Assembly (NCBI GenBank): GCA_026636295.1 | Contig: CP089459.1 | Span: forward strand, 558,001 to 622,000 | DNA: 64,000 nt | Source: Medakamo hakoo | Taxonomy: Eukaryota > Chlorophyta > Trebouxiophyceae > Coccomyxaceae | Reading direction: 5' to 3' | Part shown: positions 49,873 to 58,620 of the stretch, piece by piece | Numbering within the stretch: position 1 is the stretch's first letter | Layout: every line of letters begins with the position of its first letter | Program-made: the position numbers and the translations under genes | The notes under the pieces: model-generated | Database searches by the model: none | Seen by the model: the letters and a program-made list of their open reading frames with translations, nothing else | Told to the model about the DNA's origin: nothing

Positions 49873-50325
49873 CTAAAACCTCAGCCCGTACGCGTCCAGG
49901 TCGATGCCCGCCACGTTCAGCTTGTCGAAGAGGGCCTGGCTCACAAGGCGTGGGCCTCCTAGCGTGAAAGCCGCCGCCCACGGCAGGAGCAGGGTGGTGG
50001 CGACGGCACAGCCCACGGCCGAGCGCCGGGCGTACAGCGCGACGGTCGGGTGGCCGGTTCCGCCAGCCTTCACCACGGGCCAGAACAGCCATGCGTTGAG
50101 CAGCCAGAGGGCCGGCAGACCCAGCCAGCCTGCGAAGAAGAGGTTGCGGGCCAGGGACTGGGCGGACGCGGCGTCCAGGGCATCGCCGTCGACCGTGGGG
50201 ACGGGGCGGGTGGATGGCGCAGAGGGTGGGGGGCGCGGCGTCGCGGCGGCGGGCGCACTCTCCTCCGCGTGCAGCAGCGGGGCGCCTTCGCCGTCGGCCA
50301 TGGCTGTCTTTGCGTAGAAGGCCAC
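49873..50325 (-). CDS. PEN2: Presenilin enhancer 2 (gamma-secretase subunit)
   Basis: Single exon, 150 residues from Met 50325 (Met 50301 possible). After a 55-residue Pro/Ala-rich N-terminal extension, the PEN-2 core reads ARNLFFAGWLGLPALWLLNAWLFWP, then YARRSAVGCAVATTLLLPWAAAF, matching the two-helix human protein (YYLGGFAFLPFLWLVN; WRSAVGFLFWVIVL). PEN-2 stabilises presenilin in the intramembrane protease complex of endomembranes. The extension is longer than in animals. It is divergent from PWP1. Confidence 0.88.
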   Translation of the reverse strand: MAFYAKTAMADGEGAPLLHAEESAPAAATPRPPPSAPSTRPVPTVDGDALDAASAQSLARNLFFAGWLGLPALWLLNAWLFWPVVKAGGTGHPTVALYARRSAVGCAVATTLLLPWAAAFTLGGPRLVSQALFDKLNVAGIDLDAYGLRF

Positions 50326-50489
50326 GCAGCGTGCGCAAGGCTGCTCTGAGCGAAGGCACGAGCACCTGCTGGGGCCGCGGGCTTTTTTTCAATCCCCTTC
50401 GAGCAGAATTCTGCCGCCCCGACACACTGCGCTAAAAAAGCGAAGCAGGGCCATTTCTTTTCGGCACACGCGCGACAACCAAAGCGGCC
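50326..50489. promoter_or_regulatory. Shared divergent promoter region (PEN-2 / PWP1)
   Basis: 164 bp between opposed ATGs; a short T-run at about 50383-50391. Confidence 0.45.
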
Positions 50490-52293
50490 ATGCTCTCCGC
50501 CTTGGCCTGGCTGCCCAGGGGCGCAGCCAAGCCCATCCCCCGTGCGGCGCCCCCGACAGAAGAAGAACTGGCCGAGGGCGCCCGCCTGGCGGCCGCCCGC
50601 GCCGCGGCCGGCTGCGGCGGCTCTTCCTCTGAAGAAGAGGAAGAAGAAGACGAGTCCTCTGAATGGGAGACCGACTCTGGCGCGTCCGATGACGCCATGG
50701 ACGAGGCCGCGCCCGTGACGCCCACGCCAGGGCCGGAGCTGGCCCGGGCGAAGAAGGCGGCGGCGCGTGTCAGGGCGGGTGCAGGTGTGTTGCGAAAGAA
50801 AAAAAAAGCGCGGCGCTGCCTAGCCACTGGGGACCGCGCGGGCGGACGGACGGACTCACTCACTGCCACGCCACGACACGACACCACCAGCCCCTAAAAC
50901 CGCCGACCCGGCCCTGGACGCGGCCATGGCCGCCCTGGACATGGACCGGTACGACGACGACGACGAGGAAGTGGAGGAAGAGGATGAAGAAGGTGGCGGC
51001 AGCAAAACCAGCCGCCGCGTCCTGGACGGCCTGTTCGGCGGCGACGACGCGCTGTTCTACGCCTCCAACGCGGACGACCCGTACATGGCCCTGGCCCGGG
51101 GCGCGGAGGCGCGCGGTGGTGGTGGTGAGGACGACGAAGCCGCCGCGCCCGCCGCGTCCGACTCTGAAGACGGCGACGCGTGGCACCTGCGCCCGTCCGA
51201 CTTCGTCCTCGCCGCCGCCCGGTCGGAAGACGACGTGTCCACGCTCGAAGTCTGGGTGTATGAAGCGGGCGAGCCGTCGCCCGACGGGTCCGGCGGCCGC
51301 GGCCCCGCCAACCTGTACGTCCACCACGACCTCCTCCTCGGCGCGTTCCCGCTCTCGCTCGCGTGGCTCGACTGCGCGCCCGGCGGCGGCGCCGGCGGCG
51401 GCGGTGCAGCGAACTTTGTCGCCGTCGGCACCATGGACCCGGGCATTGAGCTGTGGGACCTGGACGCCGCGGACGCGGTCGCACCCGTCGCGACGCTGGG
51501 CGGCGGTGGCGGTGAGGGCGGCGGGAAAAAGAAGAAAGGGAAAAAAGCGGCGAAGGCGGACGCCAAGGCCGGCGGCGGGCACGCCGACGCCGTCCTGGGC
51601 CTGGCCTGGAACGCGGCCGTCCGCAACGTGCTGGCGTCCGCGTCCGCCGACGGCGCGGTCAAAGTGTGGGACGTGGCGGTGGCGGCGGCGGGTGGCGAGG
51701 CGCCGACCTGCCCTGTCGTGGCCACTCTCACCCACCACACCGACAAAGTCCAGGCCCTGGCCTGGCACCCGGCCGACGCGTCCGTGCTCCTGTCCGGTGG
51801 CTTTGACGGGCGGGCGTGCCTGGCCGACGTCCGCGCGCCTGGCGCACCCAACCTGCCGGCCTGGGCGGTCGGGTCCGACGTCGAGGCCGTCGCCTGGAAC
51901 CCGTCCGCCCCGACTGAGTTTTGTGTGTCGGCCGAAAACGGGTCCGTCGCCTGCTTCGACGCCCGGGCGGGGGGTGGGAGCGCGCCCCGCTGGACGCTGG
52001 CCGCCCACCACCGTCCGGCCAGTGGGCTGGCCTTTGCGGGCGCGGGCGCGCCCGGCCTGCTGGCGACGGGGTCGACCGACAAAAAAGTGAAGGTCTGGGA
52101 TGTGAGCGGGAGCGGGCCGACCCTCCTGGCGTCGGAAGACTTGAAGGTCGGCGCCATTTTTGCTCTGGGCTTTGCAGGCGATGCTGAACTGCCTGGCATC
52201 CTGGCGGCGGCGGGCGCGAAAGGGACGGTCGCGGTGTGGGAGGTCGGCGCGGCGGACGCGGTGGCTGAAAGGTGGCCGGGGTTGAAGGTTTGA
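50490..52293 (+). CDS. PWP1: PWP1-like WD-repeat protein (ribosome biogenesis/chromatin)
   Basis: Exons 50490-50784 and 50891-52293 (phase 1) give about 565 residues. The N-terminus has ALAWLPRGAAKPIP, PPTEEELAEGARLAA, acidic tracts and, after the intron, AMAALDMDRYDDDDEE, as in PWP1. WD repeats follow: NFVAVGTMDPGIELWDLD, HADAVLGLAWNAAVRNVLAS, ASADGAVKVWDVA, HTDKVQALAWHP, LLSGGFDGRACLADVR, VEAVAWNPSAPTEFCVSAEN and ATGSTDKKVKVWDV. PWP1 acts in the nucleolus on rRNA transcription and pre-60S maturation. A Gly/Lys insertion (EGGGKKKKGKKAAK) lies between two blades. It is convergent with the Cys-rich protein gene, 40 bp between stops. Confidence 0.93.
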
Positions 52294-52333
52294 TTGCAAC
52301 ACACAAACGAAATGAAAACGAAAAGTTACACCG

Positions 52334-53130
52334 CTACGACTTGTCCCGCCCCGGCAGGACCGCGTCCGCCAGGGATTCCGCGGCTTTGCGCGCCGCCGCT
52401 AAACCCGCGCCCGCGTTGCGGCCCATCTGTTCTGCGACGCGGCGGGCGGAGCGGCCCAAGCGCCCCGCCGCGTCGGGCAAGCCAGAGAGAGCGTCGCTCG
52501 GGGACGGAAAGCTCGGTCCGTCGACGCCGCGGGCCAGCGGGTCTCGCCGGGCCGGCCGGGACGGCGTCGAAGGCGCCTCGGCCGCCTTGCCGCCTTCCCC
52601 GCCGCCCGCCGTCGCGGGGAGTGGGGCGCCCCTCATGGCCTGCGCCCGGATGATCTGGACGCCCAGGCACTGCGGCAGGGCGACGTCGTCCGGGTCGCCT
52701 GGGCCCGGCAAGCGGTCGTGCCCGCTGCCATCCTTCTTGAACGCGCGCTTGTGGCCGTCCGCGTCGGTGTAGACGGAGTAGCCGAGGCAGATGAACTGTT
52801 TTTTAGTGAGGGGTGGAAGGGTTAGCTGGCGGGGTCGTCAAGGTGCGGAAACACGCCGGGAACGCGCGCGTGTGCGGGTCGTGCGCGCCCTTTTTTCCTG
52901 GCCCGCCGCGTCCTCCTCACCGAGAAGTCGCCGTGTGGCGCGACGTCGGGTGGAAGAGCGGCCGGCTCCACCTCCAAATCTGCGGCCAGGCGCTTGGAGA
53001 TGCCCGCGCATCGAGGCGGCGCGTGCGCGGCAGCCCGCGCCCGATTGTAAAAAGTGGCACCCACGCAGGCGCGGCAGGGCGGGGCCCGGCCGGACGGCCC
53101 GGCTGGGGCGTCGCCGGGCTCGGACGGCAT
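52334..53130 (-). CDS. Uncharacterised protein with N-terminal Cys motif
   Basis: Exon 1 52921-53130 and exon 2 52334-52795 join in phase 0 for 223 residues. The N-terminus has CRACVGATFYNRA and a further PRCAG, a possible zinc site. The intron falls at PHGDFS and the frame continues into a distinctive, probably conserved block FICLGYSVYTDADGHKRAFK, KDGSGHDRLPGPGDPDDV, ALPQCLGVQIIRAQ. The C-terminal half is Ala/Arg-rich and predicted helical (RRVAEQMGRNAGAGLAAARK). I do not know the family. The continuity of the block across the intron supports the splice. It lies 121 nt after the glutaredoxin gene on the same strand. Confidence 0.72.
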
Positions 53131-53251
53131 GAGGCGCGTGCAAAAAAACGAAAGCGACTCTGAACTCTTTGCAACGTCTCGCGACCTGGCCCTCCTGTCT
53201 CTCTCTCTTTTCTCTCTTTCTCACGGAAAACGCGGCTCTCTCAAGCCTCTC

Positions 53252-53504
53252 TCAAACATTGATGCCCACGCCCGCCAGCAGCTTCTTCAGCTCGCCGCTC
53301 TTGTGGGCGGCCACCGTGTCATCACACCCGCCGACGTGCTTGCCCCCGATGAAGACTTGCGGCACGGTGCGCCGGCCCGTGACTTCCGCCACGCCCGCCT
53401 GGACCGCGTCGCCGTCGGCCAGCGTGTCCAGCTCCACGACCGTGGCCGGGACGGACAGGCCTTTCAGCAGGGTCTTGACTTCGGTGCAGTACTGTGGAGG
53501 CGGG

Positions 53505-53539
<35 letters not shown>

Positions 53540-54106
53540 ACGGGGCGTCGGCCAAGGTCGGAGACAGCAAGGTCGGGGAGCGCGAAAAAACACGCACGGG
53601 CGAGAAAAGGGGGGCAACATCCCGACGGGACGCGCTCCCTCGCTCCCTCCACACGCGCGTCCCCACGCCCGCCCAACTCACCGGACAGTACGTCTTGCTG
53701 TACACGATCACGGGGTACTTGCTGTTCTTGGCGCGGACGTCGTCGGCCTGCGTTTTTTGTTGTTGTTGTTGTTCGGGGTAGAGTGCGGTGTGAGACCCTG
53801 TTGCGAGGCGTCACCCGGTGGCATGCAAACGTCTTCATGCCTAGCGGCCCAGCGCGTCAAGCAGGTCAGCCCATCGGCTAGCCGCAGGAGGGTCGAGCGC
53901 TCCCAACACACCATGGACGCCCGCACGGCCAGGCCGCGCGCGGCGGGGCCAGCGGCGCGGCGAATGGGCGAGGGCTTGATGGCCAGGCCGGCCACGCTCC
54001 GACCCGCCAGCCGGGCCGCGGCCGGACGAATGCTCAGCGATGCCAGGGCAACGCGCTGGGCGGCGGCGGATAAGGTGGAGACGGAGGACAGGGTGGAGAC
54101 AGGCAT
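53252..54106 (-). CDS. Chloroplast-type glutaredoxin with CPYC active site
   Basis: Exons 53912-54106, 53682-53747 and 53252-53491 all join in phase 0 for 166 residues. Exon 1 is a Ser/Arg/Ala-rich transit peptide. Exon 2 carries KYPVIVYSKTYCP and exon 3 begins YCTEVKTLL, so the CPYC site forms only after splicing. The rest is canonical: VELDTLADGD, GRRTVPQVFIGGKHVGGCDD (GSH-binding TVP and GG motifs). This is a class I dithiol glutaredoxin that reduces glutathione-mixed disulfides. An additional Cys near the C-terminus (GGCDD) is usual for plant GrxC types. Intron 2 holds a (TG)n tract, CA on the coding strand. Confidence 0.93.
53509..53537. repeat. (TG)n microsatellite in glutaredoxin intron 2
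   Basis: On the coding (minus) strand this is (CA)n, about 17 nt upstream of the 3' splice site. Confidence 0.9.
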
Positions 54107-54339
54107 GTTTGGAAGTGTGAGCGAAAAACAACGCGCTGCTCCACTTCCCGCTTTCACTCTAGTAAGCGCGTTTTTTCCATCGCCTGCGCCGCGCTCCACT
54201 CCAACGCACACGCCTGTCCGCACGCGTGTCGACTCGGGCCTCTCGTTGATCTTGACTTCAACTCGCACGCATCCCCCCGCATACCCGCGTCTCGCTCTAA
54301 AAACGCACCCAGCGCGCCGCGCTCACTTGCCGTTCCGCA
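54107..54339. promoter_or_regulatory. Shared divergent promoter region (glutaredoxin / NIP7)
   Basis: 233 bp between opposed ATGs; no clear TATA box. Confidence 0.45.
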
Positions 54340-55598
54340 ATGCGGCCGCTGACAGAAGAGGTGCGGAGCCGTGAGAGAGGGTCAAACACCGTCATGCAGG
54401 ACCTGCATGACATGGGGCACAGGCTCGGAGGGCGAAGTGGAGTGGGAGGGCGCCAGGAGTGGGAGCGCGCGGCCGTCTTCTAGTTTTCTCCAGCCGCCGG
54501 CGGCCCTCAACCTGGCCCGGCCCTCTCGCTCGTCGACACGGCCGGCGCCGTGAAATGACTCCCGGCCCGCCCGCCCGTGCTCCCTCATACCACATGTTGT
54601 ACTGGTTTGTTCTCACCCCAAAAACCGATCCAAAAAAAAAACATGCCGCCCCCAACAGGAAACAAAAGCCGTCTTTGAAAAACTGCACAAGTACCTGGGC
54701 AAAGCCATCCGTTCGCTCGTCGAACGCCCCGATGAAGAGCACGTGCTGCGCTTGCACCGCAACCGGGTGTACTACGTGCGGGCCGACCTCATGCGCAAAG
54801 CCACGAATGTGAGTTGGTGGTGGTCGTGACGGACGTGTTTTTTTCTCCGCTGTGCCTCTCAACCCTAGCCCTCCTCATCCATCACTCTTCCCACTCTTCC
54901 TCTCAAAAAACAGGTCGCCCGCGACAAACTGGTCCACCTGGGCCAGTGCATCGGCAAGCTGACGCACTCGGGCAAATTCCGGCTGACGGTGGGCTCGTTG
55001 GACTTGCTGGCCCAACACGCGAAGTACAAGGTGAGGCGACGGACGGACAGAGAGTGGGAGGGTGAGTGGGTGCGACCAAACGCGCGGGAGCGCACCGCCG
55101 CACTGCCGCTCTCCTGCCCATTTTTTTTCCCTGCACCTCCGCCGGTGATGCTATTTCTTTGCGTTATCATTCAGTCTTCAACCAGAGCGCTTCTTGAGCG
55201 TGCTGAAGAGACCACAAAACGCACAACCTTTCTCCATCTGAGGCGCGGCGGAGCGCGGCGCTCCGACGAGAGAGGAGGGGGGAAGGGGCCCAGCCCACGC
55301 GCTCAACCACTCACCTCACTCGCCACGCCCTCCACACCACCAGGTCTGGGTCAAGCCGTCGGCAGAGATGCAGTTCCTGTACGGCAACCACGTGCTCAAA
55401 TCGGGCCTGGGCCGCATCACGGAAGCGACGCCGGCGTACACAGGCGTCGTCGTCCTGTCCATGGCGGACGTGCCGCTCGGGTTTGGTGTCACGGCCAAAT
55501 CGACGGCGGACTGCCGGGGTTTGGAGCCGGGCGGCATCGCGGTCTTCCACCAGTCTGACGTGGGCGAGTACTTGCGCAAGGAGGACGAAGGGTTGTGA
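54340..55598 (+). CDS. NIP7: 60S ribosome biogenesis factor NIP7
   Basis: Exons 54340-54360, 54659-54808, 54914-55030 and 55344-55598, all phase 0, give 180 residues. The first coding exon is only MRPLTEE, identical to the yeast and human start, followed by [63 protein letters not shown], then the PUA domain [35 protein letters not shown] and [14 protein letters not shown]. It binds pre-rRNA in the nucleolus for 27S processing. Length equals the family's. The 298-nt and 313-nt introns are long for this window. Confidence 0.97.
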
Positions 55599-55621
55599 GG
55601 AGGCGTGGCGTGGAGTTGAAA

Positions 55622-55626
55622 TGTAA
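55622..55626 (+). terminator. Candidate TGTAA poly(A) signal of NIP7
   Basis: TGTAA 24 nt after the stop, followed by an A-run. Confidence 0.5.
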
Positions 55627-55703
55627 AAAAAAGAAACGAACAACAGGTCAGAGGACAACGACAGACAAAGAAAAACTAGATGGGACGCACCCTCTCTCCC
55701 CCC

Positions 55704-58508
55704 TCACACCGCCTGGGCCGGCGCTCCTTTCACTGGCGCCGCTGCAACTTTCACCTGCTCCGCGACCAACACCAGCGCCGCCCGTGCCCCTAAATCATAT
55801 CCAGGAGCCGAGAGCAACAGCCCCTCCCCCGGCCGCGACGCGGGCGCCTGGGGAGGGACCAGGGACGTGTCGACGGCCCGGCGCCAGGCGTGGCCGGCCG
55901 GCGGGGGCGGCAATGTCAAGGCAACCGCGCCGACGTGCGGGTTGACGCAGGCAAAGACCGCGACGTCTGTGCTTTTCCCACCGCCCGGCCCGCTGGTTTC
56001 CTTGCCGGCCGCCGCCGTCCACGCGACGACGTTGCAGCCCCACTCGCCCGCGGCCGCCCGGCCTTCATCCCAGTCCGGTTCAGAGGCGGCGTGCGCGCCG
56101 TGCCAGGTGACGGACCGCCAGGGGAGTGGGGATGGGGCGGCACCGGGAGGCGGCACTGCGCACGCCTGCTCCGCCGCGGCAGCGGCGGCCGCCCGTCCCG
56201 GAGGCGGACACAGCGCGTCACGGGCGGTTTTGCGTAACGCCAACAGCGTGGAGACAAATTCAGGGCCGCCCAAAGGTCCGCCTTCCGCGAGCGCATCCGC
56301 CGGCAGCAGCGGCGCGCCCGGCAGCAAGCACGCCGAGACGGCCAGCGTTTTCGCGAGCGTCGCGGTCTGCAGCGCAGCCGCGCCCGGGTCCAGGTGCGGG
56401 CCGGCAGCGACCGCGGCCGCCGCCGCAGCACCAAGCCCACCTCCCACCGCGTCCACGTCCGCCGGGACGACGGCATTGAGGAGGAAAGCCGGCCGGCGCG
56501 GTGCGGCCAGGCAGTCCGGGCTCACACCCCAGGCGGGGCCGGTCAGGTCGGCCGCACCTAGGACGGCGCCCGCCACGGCCGCCGCCTGCCCGGGCGCGCC
56601 TTCACCCAACCAGCGACGCAGCAGTCCGGCCAGGCGCCAATGTTTTTCCAGCCAGGCGCCCCAATGCGGGAAGCCCCGGCTGCCGTGGCGGGGCAGGAGG
56701 GACGCGTCGGCCGCGGACGCGATGAGCTTGGCCCGCCCCGCGAGCGCTGGGTCCGCCGCGAGGGCAGCAGGCAGCGGCGGGCCATCCAACACAATGCCAT
56801 CCGCGTCTTGCACCAGGGCTTCCGCGTGCGCCCACACCAGGCCGTCCGCGCCCGCGGCGGTGACCCAGTGCCTGGCGGCGTCCGCGGCCAAACGGCGGAC
56901 GGCGGGCGAACCAGCGTTCAAGACGCGGCCGCCCGGGCGGTAGTACGATGCGGCGTCCAGGCCACGCAAGGACAAGGCGCGTGGGAGGGCAGTCGACGGC
57001 GCGCCGTCGACGCCGGGCGCGCCCGCCGACTCGGCCGTGAAACAGGCCTCCGTCTGGAGCCAGGCTTCCATGCCCGCGGCGCGCAGCGCACCAAACAGGC
57101 CTCCCACCGCCGCACCCGCGCCTGTGCCAAACCCGGCCGCGCCCGGTGGAGCCAAGGCTGGGTCGGGCGCAAAGAGCGAGATGGGCGCGGGCGGCGCGCC
57201 CGGCGCCGGCCCCGGCGCGGACGCCAGGACGGGCAGGCTAAGAGTGGTGACGCCAGACGCAGCGAGCGCAGGGACACGCGCCGTCAAGTCCGCCAGCGCG
57301 GCCGCCGGGTCGTCCGCGCGCAGCGGGTCGACTTCCAGGACGACCAGGTCCTCGGCCGCCAGGTTGGCAGGGAGTGGCAAGGGCGGGGACGGCGGGGAGA
57401 GGAGGGCGCCGAGGCAGCCAACCAGGGCGGGCGGGTTGGACAAGCCGCCGCAGTCGCCCCTCCCCGCCGCGACGTTTGTGCCTTCCGGCAGGGCCACCCA
57501 CGCCGCGGCGCGTGCGGTCGGGTCCAGCAGCACTTGCCCAGGCACGAACGCAGCACCGCGGGCCTCCCCACCCAGCCCACCATCCGCCCGCCACGCCCAG
57601 GTCAGGGTCGCCAAATCGGTGAGGCCATCGATCCGGGCGTGCCACACGTCGCCCGTCCGCTGGAGGTCGGGCGAGAGCGCGATCTCCAGGCAGGAAGCCG
57701 CGGGCGCTGGGGCTTGCACACTCCGCCCATCCGCGCTCCCATCGACGCTAGGCGCCGCCCGGGCCAGGACCAGGGACATGGCGACCGCTCCCGCCGACCG
57801 CACCGCGAAATTGACGGAAAACGTGCCCGCTTTCGCACCCGCGGGCGGGCGGGCCAGGCTCGCGCCCAGGCGGGTCGGGTCGCCCGCGCCCATGCCGACA
57901 GGGATGGCGAGGGATTCGACACCCCCACCCTCACCAAAGTCCAGGGCCAGCGTGACCGGCGCCAGTTTGGCCGGCAGGGACAGGGCGGCTTGGGCAGACC
58001 CGTCTTGTGCGCGCACCAGGGGGCTGACCACGCCGCCCGGCCCGCCCGCCGGGGCGGGCGTGCTGCCCGGCGGCTGGACCACACCCGATGGCACGTGCCA
58101 CTTCGCGGGCGACGTCCGGTACGTGCCCCAGGTCAGGCTGGAAGGGGTGGCGGCGCCTCCCTCCTCGTCGGCCGTCGATTGCAGCACGTCGGCCATGGTC
58201 GGCGGGTCGGGCGCGGCCGCGCGCGGCCGGCGAATGCCTACCGCGAAAGCGTCTGCCGTCGGCGTGACGGTGACGACAGCTTCGGGTGCGGCGCGTCCAC
58301 CGCCCACCTTATAGGTGACAGTGCCCGTTTGCTTGACAGACGGCTTGGCCTTGGATCGCGGCGGGCTGGGCGGCGGCGGCGGCGGGGATTGGGCTCGTTT
58401 GGCCGCGGCCGCGGCGGCAAGCCTGCGCGTCGACGGCCCGTGCGGTCGACGCGCCGCGCCAACTGGCACGTCCGCCGCGCCTGGCCGACGAGGCCCAGCC
58501 AGGCGCAT
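55704..58508 (-). CDS. ISA2: Isoamylase-2-like starch debranching enzyme homologue, catalytically degenerate
   Basis: Single exon, 934 residues from Met 58508 (transit-like leader MRLAGPRRPGAADVP). Sequence order is that of isoamylases: N-terminal CBM48-type beta domain, linker, then a GH13 barrel with ASYYRPGGRVLNAGSPAVRR, VTAAGADGLVWAHAEAL and SRGFPHWGAWLEKHWRLAGL. The catalytic Asp of region II is Ala (GLVWAH, about 553), the acid/base Glu of region III is Ser (KLIASAAD, about 594), and region I lacks the D..NH motif (LQTEACFT, about 488). Plant ISA2 is likewise inactive and works as a regulatory partner of ISA1 in amylopectin trimming in plastids. It is the downstream member of a tandem with branching enzyme. 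Confidence 0.8.
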   Translation of the reverse strand: MRLAGPRRPGAADVPVGAARRPHGPSTRRLAAAAAAKRAQSPPPPPPSPPRSKAKPSVKQTGTVTYKVGGGRAAPEAVVTVTPTADAFAVGIRRPRAAAPDPPTMADVLQSTADEEGGAATPSSLTWGTYRTSPAKWHVPSGVVQPPGSTPAPAGGPGGVVSPLVRAQDGSAQAALSLPAKLAPVTLALDFGEGGGVESLAIPVGMGAGDPTRLGASLARPPAGAKAGTFSVNFAVRSAGAVAMSLVLARAAPSVDGSADGRSVQAPAPAASCLEIALSPDLQRTGDVWHARIDGLTDLATLTWAWRADGGLGGEARGAAFVPGQVLLDPTARAAAWVALPEGTNVAAGRGDCGGLSNPPALVGCLGALLSPPSPPLPLPANLAAEDLVVLEVDPLRADDPAAALADLTARVPALAASGVTTLSLPVLASAPGPAPGAPPAPISLFAPDPALAPPGAAGFGTGAGAAVGGLFGALRAAGMEAWLQTEACFTAESAGAPGVDGAPSTALPRALSLRGLDAASYYRPGGRVLNAGSPAVRRLAADAARHWVTAAGADGLVWAHAEALVQDADGIVLDGPPLPAALAADPALAGRAKLIASAADASLLPRHGSRGFPHWGAWLEKHWRLAGLLRRWLGEGAPGQAAAVAGAVLGAADLTGPAWGVSPDCLAAPRRPAFLLNAVVPADVDAVGGGLGAAAAAAVAAGPHLDPGAAALQTATLAKTLAVSACLLPGAPLLPADALAEGGPLGGPEFVSTLLALRKTARDALCPPPGRAAAAAAAEQACAVPPPGAAPSPLPWRSVTWHGAHAASEPDWDEGRAAAGEWGCNVVAWTAAAGKETSGPGGGKSTDVAVFACVNPHVGAVALTLPPPPAGHAWRRAVDTSLVPPQAPASRPGEGLLLSAPGYDLGARAALVLVAEQVKVAAAPVKGAPAQAV

Positions 58509-58620
58509 GGAGGCGGATGGAGGAACGGAGATGTGGGGGCGGGACAGGGGGAGGGGAGGCGGCGAAAAGATGAAAGGTGTGGGCAAACGACTGAAAAAAT
58601 CAACCATCTATCTCTAACAC

